Shown here: positions 1 to 8,959 of the stretch, one piece after another
Position numbering within the stretch: the stretch's first letter is position 1
How the letters are laid out: each line of letters opens with the position of its first letter
NCBI RefSeq assembly: GCF_039521325.1
Contig: NZ_BAAACD010000026.1
Length of the DNA: 64,000 nucleotides
Strand: one strand, 5' to 3'
DNA from: Clostridium_X cadaveris
GTDB lineage: Bacteria; Bacillota; Clostridia; Clostridiales; Clostridiaceae
Position numbers and translations under genes: made by a program
Notes under the pieces: generated by a model
What the model was told of the DNA's origin: nothing
The model's input: the letters and a program-made list of their open reading frames with translations, nothing else
Database searches by the model: none

Positions 1-3
1 GTA

Positions 4-62
4 CAAAAAAAGAACCTATATAGATAGACTCTCTTTTATTAGTGTCTATCTTATAGGTTCCA
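4..62 (-). terminator. Intrinsic terminator of the peptide ABC operon
   Basis: Arms at 12-29 and 44-60 pair over 17 bp with one bulged base. On the minus strand the hairpin runs into a U-tract (the A-run at 4-11). It lies just past the stop of the last permease gene and ends that operon. Confidence 0.8.
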
Positions 63-94
63 TTTTATTTTTGTACATACTCTTATTTTTCTAT

Positions 95-925
95 TTATCT
101 TACTTTTCTAGGATGAGTAACATCTCTCATAAAATCTCCAATTACATTAAATGACAAGACTGTCATGAGTATCAATAAGCCTGGAAACACAGCAAGATAT
201 GGCATATCTAAAATATATCCTTGAGCATTTTGAAGCATACTTCCCCAAGATGCATTAGGTGCTTGTATTCCTAATCCTAAGAAACTTAAAGATGATTCCA
301 TAAGTATTGAGTTTGCAACATTTATAGTTGCAGCTACAATAACACTTGGCATCACATTTGGAATTATGTGATTAAATATTATTTTCCTAGATCTTATACC
401 TTGTGAAACTGCACATACTACATACTCACGTTCCTTTACTGATAAGGTTTCTCCTCTTATAATCCTTGCAACTCCCATCCAGCTAAATAGTGCTATAATA
501 ACTATTATTGTACCTACTCCTGGTTTCAAATAGACATTTAGTGTTAATATTATAAAAAAGCTTGGTATACTCATAAGCACATCTATAGTTCTCATTATAA
601 ATGTATCTATCCATCCTCCAAAATATCCACTTATTGTTCCTATAAGTGTCCCTAATATAGTTGATATAATCATTGAACTAAATCCAACCATTAATGATAC
701 TCGTCCGCCATATAATGCTCTAGTAAAATAATCTCTTCCCATATCATCTGTTCCAAATGGATGCTTTAAACTAGGAGACTTTAATTTATTGGCTACATCA
801 ATAGCATTAGGATCATATGGTGATGCAAAAGCTAAAATACTAATTATTACAAGAATAATTAAAATAACTATGCTTGCCAATACTAATTTATTTTTCATTA
901 CCTTTTTTTTAAGATTACTGTACAC
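95..925 (-). CDS. Peptide/nickel ABC transporter permease, OppC/DppC type
   Basis: Inner-membrane subunit of a peptide- or nickel-type ABC importer (276 aa, usual length). One N-terminal membrane span at about 11-32 is followed by the segment with HPFGTDDMGRD near 55-65, typical of DppC/OppC, and then five further spans. The EAA loop that contacts the ATPase is visible as ARIIRGETLSVKEREYV near 154-168. The start is GTG; an AAGGTGG ribosome site lies just upstream and the GTG shares one base with the TAG of the OppB-like gene, so the two are translationally coupled. An ATG nine codons in is a weaker alternative. No ATPase gene follows, so the OppD/F partners are encoded elsewhere. Substrate cannot be read from the sequence. 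Confidence 0.9.
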   Translation of the reverse strand: MYSNLKKKVMKNKLVLASIVILIILVIISILAFASPYDPNAIDVANKLKSPSLKHPFGTDDMGRDYFTRALYGGRVSLMVGFSSMIISTILGTLIGTISGYFGGWIDTFIMRTIDVLMSIPSFFIILTLNVYLKPGVGTIIVIIALFSWMGVARIIRGETLSVKEREYVVCAVSQGIRSRKIIFNHIIPNVMPSVIVAATINVANSILMESSLSFLGLGIQAPNASWGSMLQNAQGYILDMPYLAVFPGLLILMTVLSFNVIGDFMRDVTHPRKVR

Positions 926-1875
926 TATGACACCACCTTTATTCTAGGGTCAACCATACCATAAAGTATGTCTGATATAAGGTTGCCAACTATAAGAAAT
1001 AAAGAAGACATAAGTGTTATAGCCATTATTACAGGATAATCAAATCCAAATATAGCTTGAATGCCCAGTCTTCCCATGCCTGGCCATCCAAATATAGTTT
1101 CTGTTATAAAAGCTCCAGAAATCAATCCAGGCAGTGACATACCTAATATAGTTATTACGGGAAGCAATGAATTCTTTAATATGTGCTTTCCAAATACAAC
1201 TTTCTCTGATAGTCCTTTACCCCTAGCAGTTCTAACATAATCTTCATATTTTTCATCAATTATATTACTTCTTATATATCTAGAGATAACGGCGAAGTCT
1301 TGAAAACTTAAGACCATAGCAGGCATTATAGTATGTATAAGCACATCAAATAATGAATTTTTTCCTATGCTATGCATACCTATACTAGGAAGTATGTTAA
1401 GCTTAACTGAAAAAACTACTATAAGCATCATAGCAAACCAAAATGATGGGATAGAAATTCCTATATAACTCACTACACTAACTATTTTATCTATCCACTT
1501 ATTTTCATAATATCCGCTTAACAAACCAAATATTATCCCAAATATGAGAGCTACCATTATTGATATTCCCATAAGCAGAAGTGTATTGCCAATTCTTTCT
1601 GTAACCTTATCTTTAACAGGTCTGAAATCTACCGTTGAATAACCCAAATCCCCTTTTATAGTTTTTGAAAGCCAAGCTCCGTATTGGACATATATAGGTT
1701 TATCAAGTCCTAATTCAGTTCTAAGATTATCTAAATCCTCTTTATGCATTTGTGGAGTAGCATATGCCATAACTGGATCTCCTGGAGCAAGTTTTATTAT
1801 TCCAAACGATATTATAGATACTATTAATAACATAGGTATCGTACCTAAGATTCTTTTTAATATATACTTTGACAT
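925..1875 (-). CDS. Peptide/nickel ABC transporter permease, OppB/DppB type
   Basis: First permease of the importer, 316 aa from the chosen start. It begins MSKYILKRILGTIPML, the standard OppB/DppB N-terminus, followed by six predicted spans and the EAA-loop segment DYVRTARGKGLSEK near residue 210. The start is the ATG at 1875 because AAAGGAGATG lies at correct spacing; the longer open frame adds 26 residues that run into the upstream hairpin and look non-coding. It is the middle gene of the binding protein - OppB - OppC order. A 127-bp gap with a strong hairpin separates it from the binding-protein gene. Confidence 0.92.
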   Translation of the reverse strand: MSKYILKRILGTIPMLLIVSIISFGIIKLAPGDPVMAYATPQMHKEDLDNLRTELGLDKPIYVQYGAWLSKTIKGDLGYSTVDFRPVKDKVTERIGNTLLLMGISIMVALIFGIIFGLLSGYYENKWIDKIVSVVSYIGISIPSFWFAMMLIVVFSVKLNILPSIGMHSIGKNSLFDVLIHTIMPAMVLSFQDFAVISRYIRSNIIDEKYEDYVRTARGKGLSEKVVFGKHILKNSLLPVITILGMSLPGLISGAFITETIFGWPGMGRLGIQAIFGFDYPVIMAITLMSSLFLIVGNLISDILYGMVDPRIKVVS

Positions 1876-1895
1876 AAAACATCTCCTTTTAATAT

Positions 1896-1928
1896 CAAAG
1901 CTCCTTGTAGGCGTCACAAGGAGCTTTG
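1896..1928 (-). other. Intercistronic stem-loop between binding-protein and permease genes
   Basis: Perfect 13-bp arms (1896-1908 and 1916-1928) with a 7-base loop. No U-tract follows on either strand, so it is not a classic terminator. Its place right after the binding-protein gene fits a 3'-end stabilising or processing structure that gives more binding protein than permease. That role is inference from similar arrangements such as malE-malF. Confidence 0.7.
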
Positions 1929-2002
1929 TAATAAACTTAATTCTTAGCTTCAAGTAAAATTTAATTTTCCTAAAGGCTTATAAGTTTTTATCTATCAAAA
2001 TT

Positions 2003-3568
2003 TTATTCAGTTAAATAAAGTTTTGATAAATCTTTAAACATAAAGATTGGCGCTGGCTTTGCTTCTTTTACTCCACCTATCTTCTTGTCAATTGCTATTA
2101 TTGATTGAGAATATGTTATAGGATATATTGGAAGATCTTCTGATAAAGTTTGTTGAATTTCTTTATATAGTTCTTTCCTCTTATCCTTATCTGTTTCTCC
2201 ATTAGCAGCTTCCCATTTTTTATCTAAATCTTTATTTACATAGTTAGATATGTTATTTTCTGCACCTGTTTCAAACATTGATCTATATGCATTTGGTTCA
2301 TTACCCATAACATATGCATTTATTGCCATATCAAAGTCTTTTTTACCTTCTGTAAAAAGCTTTTGTATAAATGCATTTCTCTCCATTGGTACGATTTGAA
2401 GATCTATTCCTATATCTTTTAATCTTTCCTGCATAACTAATGCAGTAGCTTCATCTGACTTTTTACCATTTGTAAAAATTATATTTAACGTTATATCTTT
2501 CATTCCTGATTGAGCTATAAGTTCTTTAGCTTTTTCTACATTCTTTTCATATTTATTAACATCATCTGTATAGTATAAAGTGGTTGGTACTAAATCTGAA
2601 TATGCTTTTAGTGCATATTTTTCATCAATATACCCTGCTTTTATAATTTCATCTTTATCTAGTGCATATGCTATAGCTTGTCTAACTTCTTTTTTTGCTA
2701 AAGCTGGACTATCAAAATTCATGATAGCATTCACTAACATTCCCTCATCATAAGTCTCTATAGTAGCTTTATCTTGGAATTTGTCTATATCTCTTGGGTC
2801 AACATATTTTGCTGATATTTCTCCATTTAAAAATGCTGAAGTAGATGAGTTAGCATCAGCTATTATTCTGTACACTACAGTGTCTATATGAGGTTTTCCA
2901 CCAAAATAGTCTTCATTTTTTACTAATGTAACACTTTCACCTTTTTTATGTTCTTTAAACTTATATGGACCACTTCCTATTGGATTTTCATTTTTTGTAC
3001 TTGTAGCTATATCAGTTTCCCCTTGAAATATATGTTTTGGTATAGGTGAGAAACTAGCTAATGCAGATTCAAAATTCATCATAACTCTTGGCATTTTAAA
3101 TTCAACAGTTAAGTCATCAACCTTTTTATATTCCACAGGTTTTCCATCTACTAAAAGATCTCCTCTTAATAGAGATTTTTGACTTTTATCTAATATTTTA
3201 TCTAAAGTGAACACTATATCATCTGCTGTTAATGCCTCTCCATCATGCCATTTTAAATCCTTTTTTAATTTTAAAGTGTAAGTTAAAAAATCTTCTGATG
3301 GTGTAAAGCTTTCAGCTAAGTAATATTGCTTTTCACCATTTTCTATATCGAATAATGGTGAGTATACTGCGTTATTTATGGTCATAGTAACTCTATCATT
3401 ACCGTACATTGGATTTAATACTCTTGGATCTCCCCCAGCGGCAAATACTATGGTTCCACCTTCTTTTATTTTTCCTGTATCACTTGCATCATTACTTTTT
3501 TCCCCACAAGCAGTAAGCAAAACCATACATGAAGCAATGACAATAGGTAATATCTTTTTCATTTTCAT
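2003..3568 (-). CDS. Extracellular solute-binding protein, family 5 (peptide/nickel), lipoprotein
   Basis: Binding lipoprotein of the importer, 521 aa from the chosen start, the normal size for family 5. The N-terminus has a lysine-rich start, a hydrophobic stretch and a lipobox ending LLTAC near residue 20, so it is anchored outside the membrane. The family 5 core is seen as DLKWHDGEALTADDIVFTL near 105-123. I chose the ATG at 3568 because AGGGGGAATT precedes it; the upstream in-frame extension has no signal sequence. It is the first gene of the operon, with an extended -10 promoter upstream and a hairpin downstream. Peptide versus nickel or other ligand cannot be decided here. Confidence 0.92.
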   Translation of the reverse strand: MKMKKILPIVIASCMVLLTACGEKSNDASDTGKIKEGGTIVFAAGGDPRVLNPMYGNDRVTMTINNAVYSPLFDIENGEKQYYLAESFTPSEDFLTYTLKLKKDLKWHDGEALTADDIVFTLDKILDKSQKSLLRGDLLVDGKPVEYKKVDDLTVEFKMPRVMMNFESALASFSPIPKHIFQGETDIATSTKNENPIGSGPYKFKEHKKGESVTLVKNEDYFGGKPHIDTVVYRIIADANSSTSAFLNGEISAKYVDPRDIDKFQDKATIETYDEGMLVNAIMNFDSPALAKKEVRQAIAYALDKDEIIKAGYIDEKYALKAYSDLVPTTLYYTDDVNKYEKNVEKAKELIAQSGMKDITLNIIFTNGKKSDEATALVMQERLKDIGIDLQIVPMERNAFIQKLFTEGKKDFDMAINAYVMGNEPNAYRSMFETGAENNISNYVNKDLDKKWEAANGETDKDKRKELYKEIQQTLSEDLPIYPITYSQSIIAIDKKIGGVKEAKPAPIFMFKDLSKLYLTE

Positions 3569-3611
3569 ATTACAATTCCCCCTAATTCTGTTTTTCATCT
3601 GTCCATGTGGA

Positions 3612-3641
3612 ATTATATCAAGTAATAATGTATTAATCCAA
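3612..3641 (-). promoter_or_regulatory. Candidate sigma-A promoter of the peptide ABC operon
   Basis: On the minus strand TTGGAT is followed after 18 bases by TATAAT, with TG one base before the -10 (extended -10). It lies about 45 bases upstream of the binding-protein start. Confidence 0.6.
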
Positions 3642-3854
3642 TTCATAATATCGATAGATTTTTATTTATCTATAAAATTTTTCTAATTTATATATTTGAA
3701 TATTTTATTTTGTATTTATTTTATGTTTATAAAGTTTTCTATCTATATTTTGTAATTTATTATATTAATTATTGTAACTTCAATATTTTACAATTTATGT
3801 ATTCTCCTATAATGTACTTTTCATTCCTAATTTATCAATATTTTTTATTTATTG
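3642..3854. other. AT-rich intergenic stretch, no gene seen
   Basis: Nearly pure A/T DNA between the divergent peptide-importer and brnQ promoters. I find no credible reading frame and no clear operator. A small inverted repeat (ATAGAT...ATCTAT) lies near 3653-3673 but has no evident function. Confidence 0.5.
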
Positions 3855-3883
3855 TTGACAAGTTTTAAAAAACATGATATAAA
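3855..3883 (+). promoter_or_regulatory. Sigma-A promoter of the brnQ T-box transcript
   Basis: TTGACA and TATAAA with exactly 17 bases between them, about 25 bases before the first paired element of the T-box leader. This is a near-consensus housekeeping promoter. Confidence 0.8.
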
Positions 3884-3907
3884 TTTATACAAAGCAATAA
3901 TTAAATT

Positions 3908-4165
3908 CTAAGACGAGAAAAAGTAAGGTATAATTTTTGTTCTACAGAGAATTGGGGTATGCTGAGAACCAATGTGCAATGTGTATCTGAAAATCATCTC
4001 CGAGAAGCAAGTCTGAAAATCAGTAAGACTTGATGGTTGTCCTACATTATAAGGAACACGTATGATAGTACGTTGATGAGTGTCGTTAAAATGCATCTAT
4101 TTTAACGGAATTAAGGTGGTAACGCGAGTATAACTCGTCCTTTTGTGATAAGGACGAGTTTTTTT
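3908..4165 (+). promoter_or_regulatory. T-box leader, predicted isoleucine-specific
   Basis: tRNA-sensing riboswitch upstream of brnQ. The conserved T-box is seen at 4109-4127 as AATTAAGGTGGTAACGCG. An AGAGA motif lies in stem I at 3946-3950. The candidate specifier loop reads GAAAATCATC at 3990-3999, which places the codon ATC (Ile) at 3993-3995, followed by a purine as is usual. The terminator arm at 4132-4160 is a perfect 11-bp hairpin followed by TTTTT; the T-box can pair with its 5' side to form the antiterminator when uncharged tRNA binds. The Ile assignment is from the specifier position and the transporter downstream, not from a covariance search. Confidence 0.92.
4132..4165 (+). terminator. 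T-box-controlled terminator
   Basis: Perfect arms 4132-4142 and 4150-4160 with a 7-base loop and a U-tract. It is the regulated terminator of the T-box leader and ends 99 bases before brnQ. Confidence 0.9.
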
Positions 4166-4264
4166 ATTTGCTAAATTTTACACAGAGAGGTGGTGGTGTT
4201 TTGGAAAGTGACATAGGTATTTGTGGTCCAATTAATATTTATATGATAACTAGGAGGAATTCAA

Positions 4265-5602
4265 ATGGAAAAATTATCAAAGAAAGATTTATTATTAATA
4301 AGCTTAATGTTATTCTCAATGTTTTTTGGTGCAGGAAACCTTATATTTCCACCACTGCTTGGCCAGCTTTCTGGTACAAATTTAGTATTTTCTTTAGGTG
4401 GCTTTTTGATTTCTGCAGTAGGTCTTCCAATCTTAGCTGTAGCAACCGTAGCTAAAGCTAATGGACTTCAGTCTGTAGCAGGACGTGTCAATAAAACTTT
4501 CGCACTAGTATTTACAATATTAATATATTTATCTATAGGTCCTTTTTTAGGAATCCCGCGTGCCGGAAGCCTTGCTTTTGAAATGGGCATCAAACCATTT
4601 TTACCTGCATCTCTTCATTCAAGTGCTATGCCGCTTTTAGTATACACATTATGCTATTTTGCATTAGCTTTTTGGTTGAGTCTTAAACCATCAAAACTTG
4701 TTGACCGATTAGGTAAAGTTCTTACTCCTTGTATCTTAATACTTATAACTTTAATCTTGGTTGGAAATATATTAAAACCTATAGGTTCATTTTCTGCTCC
4801 AACAGCCTCTTACTCAAATAGCCCAGTGTTAAAAGGTTTCTTGGATGGATATATGACAATGGATGCTATTGCAGCTCTTAATTTTGGTATAGTTATAGCT
4901 TTTGCTTTAAAAGAAAAAGGAGTAAATAGTGAAAAAGGTCTTATAAGTAATACTATAAAGGCAGGAGTAATTGCAGGTTTAGTATTAACTATAATATACA
5001 TAGTTTTATCTTATCTCGGAGCTTCAGCTCAAGGATCACTAGGTCCTGTTGAAAATGGTGCTCAAAGTCTTACAAACATTGTTTTATATCTATTTGGTTC
5101 AAAGGGAATTGTACTACTTGGCGTTATATTTTCATTAGCATGCTTAAGTACCTCTGTTGGACTTATAACCTCTTGCAGCAAATACTTTACAACTATACTT
5201 CCTAAAGTTAGCTACAAAACATGTATAAGTGTATTATGTCTATCCAGTATGCTATTTGCTAATGTTGGCTTAAATAAAATATTAGAATTCTCACTTCCTG
5301 TACTTAACGTCATATATCCAATGGCAATAGTTCTTATACTTTTACCATTTGCTCATAACCTATTTAAAGGATATAAACAAGTATATCAATTTTGTATGCT
5401 GTTTACTTCAGTATTTAGTGTATTGTCAGGATTAGAAGGATTCGGATTAAAGTTCTCTTTTCTTCAAGCAATTCCTTTGGCAAGTGAAGGTCTTGTATGG
5501 GTTATCCCTTCCGTCTTAGGTGCTGTATTAGGTTTCGTTATAGGATCTATTAAAGATAAAAATTCAAAAGCAGAGACTTTATTAGAAGAAAAGGTAAGTT
5601 AA
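4265..5602 (+). CDS. brnQ: Branched-chain amino acid:cation symporter BrnQ
   Basis: Sodium-coupled importer of leucine, isoleucine and valine (LIVCS family), 445 aa, with about 12 predicted spans. The N-terminus carries the family signature MFFGAGNLIFPPLLG (about 20-34), followed by GPFLGIPRAG near 98 and the GLI(T)SCSKYF-type segment near 300. The ATG is preceded by AGGAGGAATTCAA. It is a single-gene unit: a T-box that senses isoleucyl-tRNA charging lies upstream and a 16-bp bidirectional terminator lies 11 bases past the stop. Import should therefore rise when isoleucine is scarce. Confidence 0.95.
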   Translation: MEKLSKKDLLLISLMLFSMFFGAGNLIFPPLLGQLSGTNLVFSLGGFLISAVGLPILAVATVAKANGLQSVAGRVNKTFALVFTILIYLSIGPFLGIPRAGSLAFEMGIKPFLPASLHSSAMPLLVYTLCYFALAFWLSLKPSKLVDRLGKVLTPCILILITLILVGNILKPIGSFSAPTASYSNSPVLKGFLDGYMTMDAIAALNFGIVIAFALKEKGVNSEKGLISNTIKAGVIAGLVLTIIYIVLSYLGASAQGSLGPVENGAQSLTNIVLYLFGSKGIVLLGVIFSLACLSTSVGLITSCSKYFTTILPKVSYKTCISVLCLSSMLFANVGLNKILEFSLPVLNVIYPMAIVLILLPFAHNLFKGYKQVYQFCMLFTSVFSVLSGLEGFGLKFSFLQAIPLASEGLVWVIPSVLGAVLGFVIGSIKDKNSKAETLLEEKVS

Positions 5603-5613
5603 TATATTTTGCT

Positions 5614-5659
5614 AAAAAAGCTGTGATTGTTATGTAAAAATATCAATCACAGCTTTTTT
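5614..5659. terminator. Bidirectional terminator between brnQ and the symporter gene
   Basis: Perfect 16-bp arms (5614-5629, 5644-5659), A-rich on one end and T-rich on the other, so it can stop transcription from both convergent genes. Confidence 0.85.
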
Positions 5660-5671
5660 AAAGAATTCATT

Positions 5672-6883
5672 TTATACAGCTTCAGTTATATCATCATATT
5701 CTGTTTCTTCAGTTTTAGAATTTGATTTCCTATTTATAATATACTCTATAATTATTGCAATAGCCCCATCCCCAGTTATATTTGTTGCCGTTCCAAAACT
5801 ATCTTGAGCAGCATGCAATGCTATCATTATAGGTTTCTCAATTCCACCAAATCCAAACATTGATTCTAATAGACCAAGAGCTGACATTACCCCGCCGCCA
5901 GGTACTCCTGGTGCAGCAATCATAGTTATTCCTAACATAAATATAAATGGCATCATCATTGAAAATGTAGGTATATTACCGTTCATATACATGACAGCCA
6001 TAGATGTCAGTACTAATGTTATCGTATCTCCTGATAGGTGTATTGTTGCACATAATGGTATAACAAAATCTGCCACCTTATCTTGAACATCATTATCTTT
6101 TGTGCATGCTAATGTTACAGGTATTGTAGCTGCCGATGATTGTGTTCCTACTGCTGTTAGATATGCAGGCATCATATTTTTTATAAGTGCTATTGGATTC
6201 TTTTTCTTTATTATTCCTGCAATACTATACTGAATTAAAAGATAAATTATTTGTAATGAAAATAATATTAAATACACAATCCCAAATAACTTTAATGTAT
6301 TAAAGATCTCTCCGCTAAAACTTAGTTTTGCAAATACACATCCTATATAAATTGGCACTAATGGTATTAATACCTTTGTAACTACCATTAAAACTACTGA
6401 ACTAAAATCCTCCATAGATTTTAAAAGAGTGCTATTTTTAATTTTTGATAATCCAATCCCAAGAAGAAATGCAAGTACTAACGCTGACATAACTCCCATA
6501 ATAGGAGGCATATCTACTGAAAAATATGGTTCTATAGCCTGTCCACCATTGCTTAATAAAATGTTTTCTTTTATAAACTTAGGCAACAATGTTTGTCCAG
6601 ATGCCCATGCTAAAAAGCCTGCTATTATTGTAGATATGTAGGCTATTATTGTTGTAATCAATAATCCCTTCCCTGATTTTCCACCTAATGAAGCTATTCC
6701 TGGAACTATAAATCCTATAATTATAAGAGGAATGATAAAAGATAAAAAATTACCGAAAAGTCCGCTTAAGGTAGCTAATATTCTTATAGGAAATACTATA
6801 TCTAAGTTTTTACATATTATTCCTAGAAATACACCTATTATCAGGCAAATAAATATCCGAGCTATTAATGATACTTTCTTCAT
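5672..6883 (-). CDS. Dicarboxylate/amino acid:cation symporter (DAACS family)
   Basis: Sodium- or proton-coupled carrier of the glutamate/aspartate/serine/dicarboxylate family, about 403 aa with 8 spans plus re-entrant loops. The family serine-rich hairpin is seen as GTQSSAATIP near 251-260 and the substrate region as ATIHLSGDT near 282-290; a second loop reads APGVPGGGVMSALG. I chose the ATG at 6883, preceded by GAGGAATTTTTTT; the longer frame adds 13 residues without its own ribosome site. It stands alone, between terminators on both sides. Which amino or dicarboxylic acid it moves cannot be told. Confidence 0.88.
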   Translation of the reverse strand: MKKVSLIARIFICLIIGVFLGIICKNLDIVFPIRILATLSGLFGNFLSFIIPLIIIGFIVPGIASLGGKSGKGLLITTIIAYISTIIAGFLAWASGQTLLPKFIKENILLSNGGQAIEPYFSVDMPPIMGVMSALVLAFLLGIGLSKIKNSTLLKSMEDFSSVVLMVVTKVLIPLVPIYIGCVFAKLSFSGEIFNTLKLFGIVYLILFSLQIIYLLIQYSIAGIIKKKNPIALIKNMMPAYLTAVGTQSSAATIPVTLACTKDNDVQDKVADFVIPLCATIHLSGDTITLVLTSMAVMYMNGNIPTFSMMMPFIFMLGITMIAAPGVPGGGVMSALGLLESMFGFGGIEKPIMIALHAAQDSFGTATNITGDGAIAIIIEYIINRKSNSKTEETEYDDITEAV

Positions 6884-7003
6884 AAAAAAATTCCTCATTT
6901 CGTGTATTTTTATAGAGTACATTTGTATTTATAATAAATACACTATACTGTCTTTTATGAAATTTGTCAAATTTTTATTTTTCATTTATTCTAAGATATA
7001 AAA

Positions 7004-7042
7004 ATGAGAGGATACATCTGTATTTCAAATGTATCCTCTCAT
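7004..7042 (-). terminator. Terminator of the fructose operon
   Basis: Perfect 14-bp arms (7004-7017, 7029-7042) 29 bases past the fruA stop, followed on the minus strand by a moderately U-rich run (TTTTATATCTT). Confidence 0.75.
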
Positions 7043-7070
7043 AAATCAAATATATTCAATTAGTATATTT

Positions 7071-8942
7071 TTATTTTCTAGTTTTTCCTTTTAGAACTGC
7101 TAGTGTGATCATTCCTATAACTGATCCTGCTGCTAAAGCTATTATATATCCCAAAGGATTGCTTATAACAGGAATTACAAATAATCCACCATGAGGTGCT
7201 CTTAATGCACATCCAAAGAACATTGACATAGCTCCAGCTACTGCTGAACCAAGTACACATGCTGGTATAACTCTAAGTGGATCTGCTGCCGCAAATGGTA
7301 TAGCTCCCTCTGTTATAAAAGATAATCCCATTATATAATTAGTTATTCCTGATTTTCTTTCATTTTCTGTAAATTTACTCTTAAAGAATGTTGTACATAA
7401 TGCAATTGCTAAAGGAGGTACCATACCGCCTATCATAACAGCTGCCATAAATTCATATTGTCCGCTAGCTAGTGATGCTGTTCCAAATACATAAGCTGCT
7501 TTATTTATTGGGCCTCCCATGTCTACTGCCATCATTCCTCCTAAGACTGCTCCAAGAAGTATTTTACTGCTTTCTCCCATTCCATTTAGGAAGTTTGTAA
7601 TTCCAGTATTAGCTGCTGCAACTGGTGGGTTAACAACAAATACTATTATGGCACCTATAGCAAGAATTCCAAGTAAAGGATAAAGTAAAATAGGTTTTAA
7701 TCCTTCCAAGCTGTCTGGTAAATATCCAAAAATCTTCTTTAATCCTAAAACTAAATATCCAGCTATAAAACCAGCAAGTAAAGCTCCTAAAAATCCTGAA
7801 CCTCCAAAATTGGCTAAAGCTCCGCCAACAAATCCGACTGCAAGTGCAGGCCTATCGGCAATACTCATAGCGATATATCCAGCAAGTACTGGCAACATGA
7901 ATCCAAATGCTTGGTCTCCAACAGTCTTTAAAAATGCTGCAAATGGAGTATTACTTCCAAATTTGCTTGGATCTATGCTGTAATCATCAAATAAAAATGC
8001 TAGAGCTATAAGTATTCCTCCACCTATAACGAATGGAAGCATATGAGAAACTCCATTCATAAGATGTTTATATATTTGTCTTCCTATACTTTCATTTTCT
8101 TCTGACTCTTCAGCATGATGTGCTCCATCTGCATGATGATAAACTGGTGCATCACCATTGACTGATCTTTCAATAAGCTCTTCTGCCTTATGGATTCCAT
8201 TAGCAACTCTTGTTTGTATTACCTTTTTACCATCAAATCTTGCCATCTCTACATTTTTATCGGCTGCTACTATTATACATTGCGCATTTTCAATTTCTTC
8301 TTTAGTAAGCACATTCTTTGCTCCACCAGAGCCATTAGTCTCAACTTTTATTGTTACACCCATCTCTTTTGCCTTATTCTCAAGACTTTCAGCTGCCATA
8401 AACGTATGAGCTATTCCTGTAGGGCAGGCTGTTACAGCTAATACTTGATAACCTTCTTTAGACTTAACTTCCTCTTTATTTAATTTTTCATTTTCTTTTT
8501 CATCTATTAGTCTTAAAAATTCCTCTGTTGAAGAAGCATTAACTAACATATTTTTAAAATCAACGTCCATAAGCATTGTTGATAATCTTGCTAAAACATC
8601 AAGGTGAGTATTATCTGCTCCATCTGTTGCAGCAATCATAAAGAAAAGATTTGCTGGTTCTCCATCCAATGAATCGTAATCTATTCCATCTTTTAAAATC
8701 ATGGCACTTAGACCTGATTTTTTAACTGCTGAAGTTTTGGCATGAGGTATTGCAATTCCATCCCCAATTCCTGTAGTACTTAATTCTTCTCTCTGAAGTA
8801 CTGCCTTCTTATATTCTTCTTTATTATTAAGATTGCCTGAATTATCCATAAGATCCACTAATTTATTTATAGCTTCATCTTTTCTTTTAATTTCAGGATT
8901 TATGGCTATTGAATTAGCATTTAATAAGTCTCTTATCTTCAT
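7071..8942 (-). CDS. fruA: PTS fructose transporter EIIABC
   Basis: Membrane permease that imports fructose as fructose-1-phosphate (623 aa, usual length). Domain order is EIIA (about 1-150, phospho-His67 in GIAIPHAKT), EIIB (about 165-265, phospho-Cys173 in ACPTGIAHTF) and EIIC (about 290-620, with the loop GMGESSK and ITEGAIPFAAADP). An AAAGGAGCAGC ribosome site precedes the ATG. It is last in the operon fruR-fruK-fruA with a 17-base gap after fruK, so its product feeds FruK directly. A short His-rich linker (HHADGAHHAEE, about 268-278) joins EIIB to EIIC. Confidence 0.96.
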   Translation of the reverse strand: MKIRDLLNANSIAINPEIKRKDEAINKLVDLMDNSGNLNNKEEYKKAVLQREELSTTGIGDGIAIPHAKTSAVKKSGLSAMILKDGIDYDSLDGEPANLFFMIAATDGADNTHLDVLARLSTMLMDVDFKNMLVNASSTEEFLRLIDEKENEKLNKEEVKSKEGYQVLAVTACPTGIAHTFMAAESLENKAKEMGVTIKVETNGSGGAKNVLTKEEIENAQCIIVAADKNVEMARFDGKKVIQTRVANGIHKAEELIERSVNGDAPVYHHADGAHHAEESEENESIGRQIYKHLMNGVSHMLPFVIGGGILIALAFLFDDYSIDPSKFGSNTPFAAFLKTVGDQAFGFMLPVLAGYIAMSIADRPALAVGFVGGALANFGGSGFLGALLAGFIAGYLVLGLKKIFGYLPDSLEGLKPILLYPLLGILAIGAIIVFVVNPPVAAANTGITNFLNGMGESSKILLGAVLGGMMAVDMGGPINKAAYVFGTASLASGQYEFMAAVMIGGMVPPLAIALCTTFFKSKFTENERKSGITNYIMGLSFITEGAIPFAAADPLRVIPACVLGSAVAGAMSMFFGCALRAPHGGLFVIPVISNPLGYIIALAAGSVIGMITLAVLKGKTRK

Positions 8943-8959
8943 ATTTTGCTGCTCCTTTA

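Noticed and set aside
3908..4096. Minus-strand reading frame inside the T-box leader
   Set aside because: It lies within a structured RNA element and has no ribosome site or family resemblance.
4168..4455. Reading frame overlapping the start of brnQ, with a possible TTG start at 4201 after AGGTGG and several Ile codons
   Set aside because: It runs out of frame through the brnQ coding region, and the T-box already explains isoleucine control. A leader peptide is not needed and not supported.
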